55,026 nt of DNA from Comamonadaceae bacterium (lineage in GTDB: Bacteria; Pseudomonadota; Gammaproteobacteria; Burkholderiales; Burkholderiaceae_C): the NCBI GenBank assembly GCA_027485285.1, contig JAIXRH010000104.1, positions 1 through 55,026 on the forward strand, in the 5' to 3' direction. Made by a program: the position numbers and the translations under genes. The notes below the pieces were generated by a model. The model ran no database searches and had not been told where the DNA came from. It worked only from the letters and a program-made list of their open reading frames with translations. Position 1 is the first letter of the stretch; every line of letters starts with the position of its first letter. Shown in pieces: positions 36,493 through 45,051 of the stretch.

Positions 36493-37218
36493 ATGCACAT
36501 CACCCACTGCCCCCAATGCGAGACCGCCTTCAAGGTGTCTCCCCAACAGCTTGAGCTGGCCAAGGGTTGGGTGCGGTGTGGGCGTTGTTCACATGTGTTT
36601 GAGGCGGCGCTGCATTTTGAAACGCCACCCGACATTCCCGCGCCACCCCAGCCTCGTGCCGATGCGCCTTCTCTGTTTCGATCTGCGATGGCAACTGCTG
36701 AGGCTGCCCCAAAGGCCAAACCTTCGTCGACCAACGCATCCACTGATGACAACATCGATGCAGCGCTACCTTTTGGGTGGCTGATGGGTGCAGCTGCGTT
36801 GGTGTTGGCTTTTCTCATGCAATGGGTGGTGGCACAACGCAATTGGCTAGCGGCTGAAGAGCCCGCATTGCGCCCTGTGCTCTCGGCCTTGTGCGCCTGT
36901 GAAGTCACTTGGCCGCGTGCGCCTGATGCGGTGCTGATTGAAAGCAGCAGCTTCACCGAGAATCCACAAGGCGGCTACACCGTGCAGCTACGCTTGAAAA
37001 ACACGCAGCACCACCCTGTGGCCATGCCTGCTTTGGAGTTGACTTTGACCGATTTGCAAGACCAAGTCTTGGTGCGCCGCGTGTTCACCGCCAACGAGTT
37101 GTCGGGCAAAGACCATGTGCAAGCTTTGCGCGATGTGCGCTCGACCTTGAACTTCGACTTAGACGACAAAGTGAGTCAACGCGTCATCGGTTTTCGTGCC
37201 TTTGTTTTTTATCCTTAA
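36493..37218 (+). CDS. zinc-ribbon and DUF3426 membrane protein
   Basis: 241 aa. The N-terminus is an MJ0042-type zinc ribbon (HCPQCETAFKVSPQQLE...VRCGRCSHVFEA, four cysteines), then a Pro/Ala linker, one membrane helix (about 95-115, LPFGWLMGAAALVLAFLMQWVV), and a C-terminal DUF3426 domain likely outside the membrane (LRLKNTQHHPVAMPALELTLTD). Function unknown; such proteins follow prmA in many beta-proteobacteria. It begins one base after the prmA stop. Confidence 0.85.
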   Translation: MHITHCPQCETAFKVSPQQLELAKGWVRCGRCSHVFEAALHFETPPDIPAPPQPRADAPSLFRSAMATAEAAPKAKPSSTNASTDDNIDAALPFGWLMGAAALVLAFLMQWVVAQRNWLAAEEPALRPVLSALCACEVTWPRAPDAVLIESSSFTENPQGGYTVQLRLKNTQHHPVAMPALELTLTDLQDQVLVRRVFTANELSGKDHVQALRDVRSTLNFDLDDKVSQRVIGFRAFVFYP

Positions 37219-37238
37219 TTTTTTTTGAAAGTCCTTGT

Positions 37239-38138
37239 ATGGCATCGCTGATTTGCGGCTCGTTTGCGTTTGACTCCATCATGAGTTTTGAAGGTCGATT
37301 TGCTGAGCAAATCTTGCCAGACCAATTGCACATCTTGAACGTGTCGTTCTTGGTGCCTGCTTTGCGTCGTGACTTTGGCGGCTGTGCGGGCAACATTGCT
37401 TACAGCTTGAAAATTTTGGGCGGTACGCCCGTGCCCATGGCCACCGTTGGCACCGATGCGGCTGACTATCTGCAGCGCCTCAACACTTTGGGTATTTCGA
37501 CCGAGTATGTGCGCCAAGTCGAAGGCAGCTACACCGCGCAAGCCATGATCATGACCGACCGTGACAACAACCAAATCACGGCTTTTCACCCTGGCGCGAT
37601 GATGCAAGCGCACATCACCAAGATTGAAAAACGCGACGACATCAAGTTGGCCATCATTTCGCCCGATGGCCGTGATGCCATGATTCAACATGCCGAGCAG
37701 CTCAAAGCAGCTGACATTCCTTTTGTGTTCGACCCAGGTCAGGGCCTGCCCATGTTTGATGCCGCTGATCTCAATCGCTTCATCGACCAAGCCACATGGG
37801 TCACGGTGAATGACTACGAAGGCAAGATGCTGAGCGATCGCACAGGTTTGAGCCATGCCGACATTTCACACCGCGTGCAGGGCCTGATCGTCACTTTGGG
37901 TGCCGAAGGTTGCGAAGTGTGGATGGACGGCGAGAAGACCTTGGTGCCGCCCATCAAAGCCGCGGCTGTGGTTGATCCCACTGGCTGTGGCGATGCCTGG
38001 CGCGGTGCGTTGTTGTTTGGTTTAGAGCAAGGCTGGCCTCTGGCCAAGTGCGCGGCCTTGGGCAACCAAGTCGGTGCGCTCAAAATTGCCCAGCGTGGCC
38101 CGCAAAACTACACGGTGGATGGTTTGATCCACGCCTGA
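37239..38138 (+). CDS. PfkB-family sugar/nucleoside kinase
   Basis: Ribokinase-like kinase, 299 aa. The GG motif region RRDFGGCAGNIAYSLKILGG and the PfkB signature DPTGCGDAWRGALLFG (catalytic Asp in GCGD) are clear. The sequence resembles proteins annotated as carbohydrate or adenosine kinases in Burkholderiales; substrate cannot be set by eye. Last gene of the plus-strand acc group. The weak ribosome site (GAAAG) lies 8 nt before the ATG. Confidence 0.85.
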   Translation: MASLICGSFAFDSIMSFEGRFAEQILPDQLHILNVSFLVPALRRDFGGCAGNIAYSLKILGGTPVPMATVGTDAADYLQRLNTLGISTEYVRQVEGSYTAQAMIMTDRDNNQITAFHPGAMMQAHITKIEKRDDIKLAIISPDGRDAMIQHAEQLKAADIPFVFDPGQGLPMFDAADLNRFIDQATWVTVNDYEGKMLSDRTGLSHADISHRVQGLIVTLGAEGCEVWMDGEKTLVPPIKAAAVVDPTGCGDAWRGALLFGLEQGWPLAKCAALGNQVGALKIAQRGPQNYTVDGLIHA

Positions 38139-38186
38139 CCAGGCTTGGCTGATCCGGTCGCATGATCGGCAGCCCGTGGACAAAGA

Positions 38187-38217
38187 AAAAGCCCGAGGCC
38201 TTGCGGCGTCGGGCTTG
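38187..38217 (-). terminator. terminator of the histone H1-like gene
   Basis: AAGCCCGA (38189-38196) pairs with TCGGGCTT (38209-38216) across a 12-nt loop. Read on the minus strand the stem is followed by a T-tract, so it terminates the histone-like gene. It may also block readthrough from the PfkB gene. Confidence 0.8.
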
Positions 38218-38251
38218 AGCTACGGAAAACCGTGGCCTTGATCTGTGACGA

Positions 38252-38683
38252 TTAAGGCTTGCTAGCTGTTGGGAAAGGCCAAGCAGCTTGCGGGTTCAAC
38301 GTGGTCTGTGCGCGGGCAGCGGGTGCTTTCGCAGCTTTCTTTGCAGCAGGCTTTTTAGCGGCTTTTTTCGCAGCTGGTTTTTTGGCAGCAGGCTTTTTAG
38401 CAGCAGTTTTCTTAGCAGCTACCTTTTTGGCGGCTGGCTTCTTAGCGGCTACTTTTTTCGCAGCAGGCTTTTTAGCAGCAACTTTTTTAGCTACTGGCTT
38501 TTTAGCCGCTACTTTTTTAGCTGCTGGCTTCTTAGCTGCAACCTTTTTGGCAGCAGGCTTCTTAGCTGCTACTTTTTTAGCTGCTGGCTTTTTAGCCGCG
38601 ACTTTCTTAGCTGCTGGCTTTTTGGCCGCGACAGCTTTCTTTGCAGGGGCCTTTTTAGCGGCCGGTTTTTTTGCAGTTGCCAT
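38252..38683 (-). CDS. histone H1-like Lys/Ala-rich DNA-binding protein
   Basis: 143 aa, almost entirely Ala, Lys, Pro and Val, like the C-terminal tail of histone H1 and bacterial AlgP/Hc1-type proteins; expected to bind DNA nonspecifically. Residues 18-97 are eight near-identical VAAKKPAAKK decamers, followed by irregular PAAKK units and a short end, TLNPQAAWPFPTASKP. AGGAG is 7 nt before the ATG. Repeat number probably varies between strains. The dksA-like gene at 1931 carries a similar tail. Confidence 0.88.
   Translation of the reverse strand: MATAKKPAAKKAPAKKAVAAKKPAAKKVAAKKPAAKKVAAKKPAAKKVAAKKPAAKKVAAKKPVAKKVAAKKPAAKKVAAKKPAAKKVAAKKTAAKKPAAKKPAAKKAAKKPAAKKAAKAPAARAQTTLNPQAAWPFPTASKP
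38393..38632 (-). repeat. tandem 30-bp coding repeat, about 8 copies
   Basis: Eight consecutive 30-bp units encode VAAKKPAAKK, with silent changes between copies and two substitutions (P to PV, P to T). Being coding, in frame and lacking unique spacers, it is not a CRISPR array. Confidence 0.85.
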
Positions 38684-38755
38684 TTCTGTTCTCCTAGATC
38701 GAATTTAGATCATTGGGTGAAAAACACTTCGCACTGGTTTTTGTGTGCAAAGCGA

Positions 38756-38789
38756 TTCATGGCGCTGGACCCGGGTCCAACCCCATGAA
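38756..38789. repeat. 34-bp near-perfect inverted repeat between nrdB and the H1-like gene
   Basis: Arms TTCATGG-cgc-TGGACCC and GGGTCCA-acc-CCATGAA meet without a loop; 14 of 17 positions per arm are complementary, and the core TGGACCCGGGTCCA is a perfect palindrome. There is no T-run. It lies in the 187-bp gap between nrdB and the H1-like gene, where no gene is seen. Operator or RNA processing hairpin are both possible. Confidence 0.6.
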
Positions 38790-38870
38790 CAGGGTACGTC
38801 TACCACCACACCTCGGCGGGTGTTTGTGGGTGTGGCAGACAAATTGGGTGACATGTATGTGTGGAAGCCA

Positions 38871-40097
38871 TCAGTCCCAAGACAGAGCACCACCAGATTG
38901 GTACTCGATCACACGGGTTTCAAAGAAGTTGCGTTCTTTCTTGAGGTCGATCATCTCGCTCATCCAAGGGAACGGATTTTCTTCGTTGGGGAACAGGGCT
39001 TCTAAACCGATTTGTGTGGCGCGGCGATTGGCGATGTAGCGCAAGTAGCCTTTGAACATCGAGGCATTCAAGCCCAACACGCCACGTGGCATGGTGTCTT
39101 CGGCGTAGCGGTACTCCAGTTCGACGGCTTTCATGAACAAGGCGTTGATTTCTTCCTTGAATTCCGCAGTCCACAGCTGTGGGTTCTCGAGTTTGATCTG
39201 GTTGATCAAGTCGATGCCAAAGTTGCAATGCATGGACTCATCACGCAAGATGTATTGGTACTGCTCAGCAGCGCCCGTCATTTTGTTTTGGCGACCCAAG
39301 GCCAAAATTTGGGTGAAGCCCACGTAAAAGAACAAGCCTTCCATCAAGCAAGCAAAAACGATCAAGGACTTCAACAGCGTTTGGTCGTTTTGCAGCGTGC
39401 CCGTGTGGAAATTCGGGTCCATGATGGCTTCGATGAATGGAATTAGAAACTCATCTTTGTCACGGATCGATTTGACTTCGTGGTACGCGTTGAAGATCTC
39501 GCTTTCGTCCAAGCCCAAAGATTCGACGATGTACTGGTAAGCGTGTGTGTGAATCGCTTCTTCAAACGCTTGGCGCAACAAGAATTGGCGGCACTCAGGT
39601 GCAGTGATGTGACGGTAAGTGCCCAACACGATGTTGTTGGCGGCCAATGAGTCGGCGGTCACGAAGAAGCCGAGGTTGCGCATGATCAAACGGCGCTCAT
39701 CATCGGTCAGGCCGTTGGGGTCTTTCCACAAGGCGATGTCACGCGTCATGTTGACTTCTTGCGGCATCCAGTGGTTGGCGCAGGTGGCGAGGTATTTTTC
39801 CCAAGCCCATTTGTATTTGAACGGCACCAACTGATTGACGTCGGTTTGCCCGTTGATGATGCGTTTGTCAGCCGCCATCACACGACGTGTGCTGGTGGCT
39901 GAGGCAGCGGATGCGGGAGAGGCTGGCGCTGTGGTTGACAGAGGCACTGTGGCGCCGTCATTCAAAATCCGCGTGGCTGCAACAGGCTGATCAGCCGGTG
40001 TCGCAGAGAGAGGTGGGAGTTCCATCGAGCGGCTGGGTAGTCCGCTTGTCAGAGGTGATGGCGATGAGGTTTTGACTTCTTCGTCCCAGGTCAGCAT
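38871..40097 (-). CDS. nrdB: class Ia ribonucleotide reductase small subunit NrdB
   Basis: R2 protein housing the diiron-tyrosyl radical. 408 aa, about 30 longer than E. coli NrdB because of a Ser/Thr/Pro/Ala-rich N-terminal stretch (residues 10-70) before the conserved [17 protein letters not shown]. Iron ligands lie in [17 protein letters not shown] and DESMHCNFG; the C-terminus, which docks into NrdA, ends ALSWD. It is downstream of nrdA in the same orientation, across an 84-bp gap with a large hairpin. Confidence 0.94.
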   Translation of the reverse strand: MLTWDEEVKTSSPSPLTSGLPSRSMELPPLSATPADQPVAATRILNDGATVPLSTTAPASPASAASATSTRRVMAADKRIINGQTDVNQLVPFKYKWAWEKYLATCANHWMPQEVNMTRDIALWKDPNGLTDDERRLIMRNLGFFVTADSLAANNIVLGTYRHITAPECRQFLLRQAFEEAIHTHAYQYIVESLGLDESEIFNAYHEVKSIRDKDEFLIPFIEAIMDPNFHTGTLQNDQTLLKSLIVFACLMEGLFFYVGFTQILALGRQNKMTGAAEQYQYILRDESMHCNFGIDLINQIKLENPQLWTAEFKEEINALFMKAVELEYRYAEDTMPRGVLGLNASMFKGYLRYIANRRATQIGLEALFPNEENPFPWMSEMIDLKKERNFFETRVIEYQSGGALSWD

Positions 40098-40126
40098 ATG
40101 TATTTATCCAATGTTCGAATTATGAA

Positions 40127-40168
40127 TGCAACGAAGACAAACGCAAAGCATTCGTGAACTTCGTTGCA
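40127..40168 (-). promoter_or_regulatory. intercistronic hairpin between nrdA and nrdB
   Basis: TGCAACGAAG (40127-40136) and CTTCGTTGCA (40159-40168) form a 10-bp perfect stem with a 22-nt loop. On the nrdA-nrdB transcript it lies between the two genes without a following T-run. It may stabilise the nrdA end or set the ratio of the subunits. Confidence 0.5.
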
Positions 40169-40181
40169 ATTTTTTGTTGTA

Positions 40182-43097
40182 TCACTGACACGATTCGCAG
40201 GTGGGATCATCCACACCGCAGAACGCAATGTCAGTGGCGGGAATGGCGTTCATCTGCGCTTGCGCTGCTGCGGCGGCGGCTTCAAGTGCACTCATGCCAC
40301 CTGCAGCTGGACCCGAAGACACCGCGTTGTGCGAGCCAGCTTGCACGGTTGATTTCTCAACTTGCTGTGCGCTGGAGGTGCGCAGGTAGTACGTGGTCTT
40401 CAAGCCGCGCAACCAAGCGAGCTTGTAGGTTTCGTCCAATTTCTTGCCTGATGCGCCGGCCATGTAGATGTTGAGTGATTGCGCTTGGTCAATCCACTTT
40501 TGGCGACGTGACGCAGCTTCAACCAACCAAGTGGCGTCCACTTCAAACGCAGTGGCGTACAGGGCTTTGATCTCTTGTGGCACGCGGTCAATGGGGCGCA
40601 ATGAACCGTCGAAGTGTTTCAGGTCCATGACCATCACGTCGTCCCACAAGCCGAGGCGCTTCAAGTCGTGTACCAAGTAGTGGTTGATGATGGTGAACTC
40701 GCCAGACAAGTTGGACTTGACCGACAAGTTGCCAAAGCAAGGCTCGATCGAGGCGTCCACACCAATGATGTTGGAGATGGTCGCGGTGGGCGCGATGGCC
40801 ACGCAGTTGGAGTTTCGCATGCCGTCTTTGGCGATGTTGGCGCGCAAAGCATCCCAATCCATGGTCTTGCTGCGGTCAACTTCGAGGTAGCCGCCACGTG
40901 CTTGAGACAACATGTCGAGCGAGTCGATCGGCAGGATGCCTTGGTCCCACAACGAACCTTTGTAGCTGGCGTATTGGCCACGCTCTTTGGCCAACTCGGA
41001 GGATGCCCAGTAAGCGTAGTAGCAAACGGCTTCCATGGAGCGGTCAGCAAACTCAACTGCCGCTTGTGAGGCATAAGGCACGCGCATTTCGTACAAGCTG
41101 TCTTGAAAGGCCATGATGCCCATGCCCACAGGGCGGTGACGCAGGTTGGAGTCACGCGCTTTCTTGACGGCGTAGTAGTTGATGTCGATCACGTTGTCGA
41201 GCATGCGCATGGCCACTTTGATGGTGCGCTTGAGCTTGTCGTGGTCGAGTTCTTTGCCGTTGGGGCCGTCGATCAAGTGTTGAGACAGGTTGACCGAGCC
41301 CAAGTTACACACCGCAGTTTCGGTGTCGCTGGTGTTGAGTGTGATCTCGGTACACAGGTTAGAAGAGTGCACCACGCCCACGTGTTGCTGAGGTGAGCGC
41401 ACGTTGCATGGGTCTTTGAACGTGATCCATGGGTGGCCTGTTTCAAACAACATGGTCAACATCTTGCGCCACATGTCGGTGGCTTGCACCGTTTTGTAAG
41501 GCTTGATCTCGCCGCGCTTGGCTTTGGCTTCGTAGGCCACATAGGCCGCTTCGAAAGGAGCGCCGAACAAGTCGTGCAAATCAGGCACGTCAGAAGGCGA
41601 GAACAAAGTCCACTCGCCTTTTTCCATCACGCGACGCATGAACAAGTCTGGAATCCAATTGGCGGTGTTCATGTCGTGCGTGCGACGGCGGTCGTCGCCG
41701 GTGTTTTTGCGCAACTCGAGAAATTCCTCGATGTCCAAGTGCCAAGTTTCGAGGTAGGTGCACACAGCGCCTTTGCGCTTGCCGCCTTGGTTCACCGCCA
41801 CGGCTGTGTCGTTGACGACTTTCAAGAAAGGCACCACCCCTTGAGATTCGCCGTTGGTGCCCTTGATGTGGCTGCCCAAGGCACGCACACGCGTCCAGTC
41901 GTTGCCTAGGCCGCCTGCAAATTTAGACAGCAGCGCGTTTTCTTTGATCAACTCATAGATGCCGTCCAAGTTGTCAGGCACGGTCGACAGGTAGCAGCTG
42001 GAGAGCTGCGAACGCAAAGTGCCGCTGTTGAACAGCGTGGGCGTGCTTGACATGAAGTCAAACGACGACAGCACTTCGTAGAACTCGATGGCGCGCGCTT
42101 CACGGTCCACTTCGTTGAGCGATAGGCCCATGGCCACCCGCATGAAGAAGGCTTGTGGTAACTCGATGCGGGTCTTGCGTACGTGCAAGAAGTAGCGGTC
42201 ATACAGGGTTTGCAGGCCGAGGTAATCGAACTGCAAATCACGGCTGGCTTTGAGTGCGGCGCCCAAGCGTGGCAGGTCAAACTGCAGCATGGCGGGGTCG
42301 AGCAATTCGTTGTCCACGCCTTTTCGAATGAACTGGGGGAAGTATTCCGCGTAGTGTTGACCCATGTCGGCGTGCAGCACCTCTTTGCCCAGCACCTCTT
42401 TGGCGATGGTGTGCATCAACAAACGTGCGGTGGCGTAGGTGTAGTCGGGGTCTTTTTCGATCAGCGTACGTGTGGCCAAGATGGCGGCTTTGTAAACCTC
42501 GTCCATGGGCACGCCGTCGTACAGGTTGCGCATGGTCTCGGCCATGATGGGCTCGGGTTTGACGTCAGCACCCAAGCCAGCGCATGAGTCGTTGATCAAG
42601 CGTTGCAAGTTGTTTAGGTCCAAGGCCACGCGCTGGCCGTGGTCAATCACGTGCAAAGTGGGAGCTGCAGGTGCTTTCTCTTCTTTGATGTGGGCACGTT
42701 CTTGGTTACGGCGCTCACGGTAGAGCACGTAAACGCGTGCGATTTCGTGGTGGCCGCCGCGCATCAAGCCCAATTCAACTTGGTCTTGCACATCTTCGAT
42801 GTGAAAAGTGCCGCCGCTTGGGCGTGAGCGCATCAGGGCGCGGACCACGCCTTGGGTCAGTGCTTCGACCATCTCACGAACGCTAGCGGATGCAGCGCCT
42901 TGCGTGCCGTGCACCGCCAAAAATGCTTTCATCATGGCAACCGCAATCTTGGAGGGTTCGAAAGGAACCACAGCGCCGTTGCGGCGGATGATTTGGTAAT
43001 GCGCCAACAGGGTAGGGGCTTCAGTGGCCGCACGGTCGTGCGCGACAGAGGCGTGGCCCATAGAGGTGGCGTGCACAGGGGTTTCTGCAGTTTGCAT
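40182..43097 (-). CDS. nrdA: class Ia ribonucleotide reductase large subunit NrdA
   Basis: Catalytic R1 subunit, 971 aa from ATG 43097 (MQTAETPVHA), which has AAGGA about 11 nt upstream; 22 further in-frame codons before it look untranslated. An ATP-cone domain (about residues 35-130, IIRRNGAVVPFEPSKIAVAM) gives allosteric control. Catalytic parts: FNSGTLRSQLSSCYL (redox Cys), SSNLCTEITL (active-site Asn, Cys, Glu), and the C-terminal shuttle cysteines DDPTCESCQ. Longer than E. coli NrdA (761 aa), which I believe is usual in beta-proteobacteria. Confidence 0.95.
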   Translation of the reverse strand: MQTAETPVHATSMGHASVAHDRAATEAPTLLAHYQIIRRNGAVVPFEPSKIAVAMMKAFLAVHGTQGAASASVREMVEALTQGVVRALMRSRPSGGTFHIEDVQDQVELGLMRGGHHEIARVYVLYRERRNQERAHIKEEKAPAAPTLHVIDHGQRVALDLNNLQRLINDSCAGLGADVKPEPIMAETMRNLYDGVPMDEVYKAAILATRTLIEKDPDYTYATARLLMHTIAKEVLGKEVLHADMGQHYAEYFPQFIRKGVDNELLDPAMLQFDLPRLGAALKASRDLQFDYLGLQTLYDRYFLHVRKTRIELPQAFFMRVAMGLSLNEVDREARAIEFYEVLSSFDFMSSTPTLFNSGTLRSQLSSCYLSTVPDNLDGIYELIKENALLSKFAGGLGNDWTRVRALGSHIKGTNGESQGVVPFLKVVNDTAVAVNQGGKRKGAVCTYLETWHLDIEEFLELRKNTGDDRRRTHDMNTANWIPDLFMRRVMEKGEWTLFSPSDVPDLHDLFGAPFEAAYVAYEAKAKRGEIKPYKTVQATDMWRKMLTMLFETGHPWITFKDPCNVRSPQQHVGVVHSSNLCTEITLNTSDTETAVCNLGSVNLSQHLIDGPNGKELDHDKLKRTIKVAMRMLDNVIDINYYAVKKARDSNLRHRPVGMGIMAFQDSLYEMRVPYASQAAVEFADRSMEAVCYYAYWASSELAKERGQYASYKGSLWDQGILPIDSLDMLSQARGGYLEVDRSKTMDWDALRANIAKDGMRNSNCVAIAPTATISNIIGVDASIEPCFGNLSVKSNLSGEFTIINHYLVHDLKRLGLWDDVMVMDLKHFDGSLRPIDRVPQEIKALYATAFEVDATWLVEAASRRQKWIDQAQSLNIYMAGASGKKLDETYKLAWLRGLKTTYYLRTSSAQQVEKSTVQAGSHNAVSSGPAAGGMSALEAAAAAAQAQMNAIPATDIAFCGVDDPTCESCQ

Positions 43098-43176
43098 GTC
43101 TTTTTTCTTCCTTGTGAGCAGTTCAATCGTGCTTGGCAAAAGCGGTGTCATGACCGCTTTCAAAAAATCTAAGACG

Positions 43177-43224
43177 ACACTATATCTGGTGTTTGACGGT
43201 ATGCCAAGACACTACAGGTAGTGT
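43177..43224 (-). promoter_or_regulatory. nrdA promoter with two NrdR boxes
   Basis: Two 16-bp near-palindromes, ACACTATATCTGGTGT (43177-43192) and ACACTACAGGTAGTGT (43209-43224), match the NrdR box and lie 32 bp apart, about three helical turns. On the minus strand a -35 box TTGGCA (43207-43202) and a -10 box TATAGT (43184-43179) are 17 bp apart, the -10 lying inside the proximal box. NrdR bound to (d)ATP would therefore block RNA polymerase. A stem-loop AAAGCGGT/ACCGCTTT (43139-43160) lies in the leader. Confidence 0.85.
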
Positions 43225-43449
43225 TTTGGTAGGAAATGATTACATTTGAAATCTCGTCGCATGGGATGACTGTCGCGTAGGACTTTAGACACCTGCTTGA
43301 GCGCAGCATTGGTGGGCGATTGAATTAGAAATCTAGCGCTGGCGCTGTGTTCCAAGTAGTTTGGGGCGCTGATGCGCATGGCAACTCAGACTGGAATTTC
43401 AAGACACCCAAAAGATGCAAATTATTTTTTTTTGATGAATGACAAAAAA
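43225..43449. other. intergenic region between nrdA promoter and ampD, no gene seen
   Basis: AT-richer than its surroundings, with an A/T-rich stretch near 43423-43452. No ORF with a credible start, no RNA gene and no clear terminator for ampD were found; a small palindrome AGCGCTGGCGCT lies near 43336. Confidence 0.5.
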
Positions 43450-44034
43450 TTAATTCTTGACAGGAAAACTGTCGTCAGCCCATCCCAAAGATTGCTGCAA
43501 AAGCAGCCAATCAAAGCCAGCACCGGGATCTTTTTTGCGATCAGGCGCCACATGTTCGTGACCCGCGATGTGATGCAACTGGTAATTCTGTGCGATGGCT
43601 GCACACACACTGCTAAGTGTTTCGTACTGAGGGGCCTCAAAGCTGTGGCCGTCTAAGCCTTCGAGTTCGATGCCGATCGAAAAATCATTGCAGTTGTCAC
43701 GCCCCTGGAAACTGGATGGGCCAGCATGCCAAGCGCGGTCGTCGCAGCTGACAAACTGAATCAGCGCACCATCGCGGCGAATCACAAAGTGTGCGGACAC
43801 CTCGGTGCCCCGAATTTGCTGAAAGTAGGGGTGCGCATCCCAATCCAGCGTGTTGGTGAAGAGCGCTTCAATGTCAGGGCCGCCGTACTGGCCAGGCGGT
43901 AAGCTGATGGCATGCACCACCACCAAATCAATGGAGGTGTTGTCGGGTCGGGGTCCAAAATTGGGCGACGGGGTGTGCTTGGCAAACCGGTACCAGCCCT
44001 GGTGCCACATCGTCGCCATGTCCTCAAACTTCAT
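43450..44034 (-). CDS. ampD: 1,6-anhydro-N-acetylmuramyl-L-alanine amidase AmpD
   Basis: Cytoplasmic zinc amidase that releases the stem peptide from anhydro-muropeptides for recycling, and so controls ampC-type induction. 194 aa. Zinc ligands appear in VVVHAISLPPGQYGG (His) and GHEHVAPDRKKDPGAGFDW (His and Asp); the substrate region SAHFVIRRDGALIQFVS is typical. I chose ATG 44034 (MKFEDMATMW), which overlaps the preceding small gene by 11 bp; ATG 44019 is also possible. Links functionally to mpl. Confidence 0.9.
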   Translation of the reverse strand: MKFEDMATMWHQGWYRFAKHTPSPNFGPRPDNTSIDLVVVHAISLPPGQYGGPDIEALFTNTLDWDAHPYFQQIRGTEVSAHFVIRRDGALIQFVSCDDRAWHAGPSSFQGRDNCNDFSIGIELEGLDGHSFEAPQYETLSSVCAAIAQNYQLHHIAGHEHVAPDRKKDPGAGFDWLLLQQSLGWADDSFPVKN

Positions 44035-44242
44035 GGCTGTCGCGGTGTGCTGGGCTGCAATACGGGCCTTTGGCACCTGGAGTGGCTTCGCTCTCAGGCA
44101 CATGTGTGCCGCAATGCACACAGGCCAACATCGCTTGCGGGCCTGTGGGTTTGGCGGCGGGCGGTTTGGTTTTGGGTTTGCGTTGTAGACGCAGCCACCA
44201 AATACCGGCTAAAACGATGAGCAGCAGCACCAGGTACTTCAT
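44024..44242 (-). CDS. small PP0621-type membrane zinc-ribbon protein
   Basis: 72 aa: an N-terminal membrane helix (KYLVLLLIVLAGIWWL), a basic Pro/Lys linker, and a cysteine motif CVHCGTHVPESEA...YCSPAHRD that resembles a treble-clef zinc site. I recall this as the PP0621 family; function unknown. Start overlaps the CcsA-like stop (ATGA) and the end overlaps ampD, so the three genes form a tight operon. Confidence 0.75.
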   Translation of the reverse strand: MKYLVLLLIVLAGIWWLRLQRKPKTKPPAAKPTGPQAMLACVHCGTHVPESEATPGAKGPYCSPAHRDSHEV

Positions 44243-45051
44243 GCCACACGTCCCAACACCACTTCCAAAACAAAGCGTGACCCCGCATAACCCAACATCA
44301 ACAAACTCGTGCCGATGTAGAGGACCCGAACCGCTTTGCGGCCTCGCCAGCCAAAACGACTGCGCGCAATCAGCAGCACAGCAAAGGTCAACCAAGACAT
44401 CAGCGAGAAGACGGTTTTGTGATCCCAATGCCATGCGGCTTCTTTGCCGTACAAACTGTCACCAAACAACCAACCTGCGGCCAAGGTGGCTGTCAGCAAG
44501 ACAAATCCAGCAGTGACAAACCGAAAGGTCAGGCGTTCTAACGTGAGCAAGGGCAAGCCCACAGGCGTTTCAGCACCCAAGCGCATGTTTTTCTCCACGC
44601 GGGTCATCATCGCTGCATGCACCACGGCTGCCGCAAACAAACCATAAGACGCCACACCCAGCGCCAAGTGAAGGGGCAGCAAAGGCGAGGTCTGCGTGTG
44701 CAGCGCCGAGCCAGGAAAAACGCAAGCCAACATCACCACAAAAGCGCCCAGAAAAGACAGTGTCCAGCGCGAGCGCAATTGAGGAAACCAATGTTGTTCC
44801 AGGGAGTAGAAGGTGATCACCAACCAAATGGTGACGGACAGCGCGGGCGCAAAACCAAACCGTAAGCCACCGTCTTGGGGGGCAAACAGCGCGAACACCA
44901 AGCCAAAGCCATGCAGCGCCCAAGGCACCACGATCAAGTGGTGACCCATGCTGGGGGCCACGCGCGGGCCGACCAAGGCCGTGAGTGCGTAAGCGGCTGC
45001 GGCTGGAACGCCAAGCCAAAGGTTGAGCGGGATGTCGCTGGCTAAAATCAT
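44239..45051 (-). CDS. CcsA/YpjD-like membrane protein (cytochrome c assembly family)
   Basis: 270 aa, about eight membrane helices, with the CcsA/ResC-type features HLALGVASYGLFAAAVVHAAMM and WHWDHKTVFSLMSWLTFA (conserved Trp/His region). Related proteins handle haem in cytochrome c maturation, but the YpjD-type group encoded next to ffh has no proven role. First gene of the operon with the PP0621-type gene and ampD; diverges from ffh across 57 bp. Confidence 0.82.
   Translation of the reverse strand: MILASDIPLNLWLGVPAAAAYALTALVGPRVAPSMGHHLIVVPWALHGFGLVFALFAPQDGGLRFGFAPALSVTIWLVITFYSLEQHWFPQLRSRWTLSFLGAFVVMLACVFPGSALHTQTSPLLPLHLALGVASYGLFAAAVVHAAMMTRVEKNMRLGAETPVGLPLLTLERLTFRFVTAGFVLLTATLAAGWLFGDSLYGKEAAWHWDHKTVFSLMSWLTFAVLLIARSRFGWRGRKAVRVLYIGTSLLMLGYAGSRFVLEVVLGRVA

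Noticed and set aside
38252-38683. Repeats here as a CRISPR array
   Set aside because: Units are contiguous, coding and in frame, with no spacers.
43098-43163. 22-residue N-terminal extension of NrdA
   Set aside because: The extension overlaps the leader stem-loop and has no ribosome site; ATG 43097 is preceded by AAGGA.
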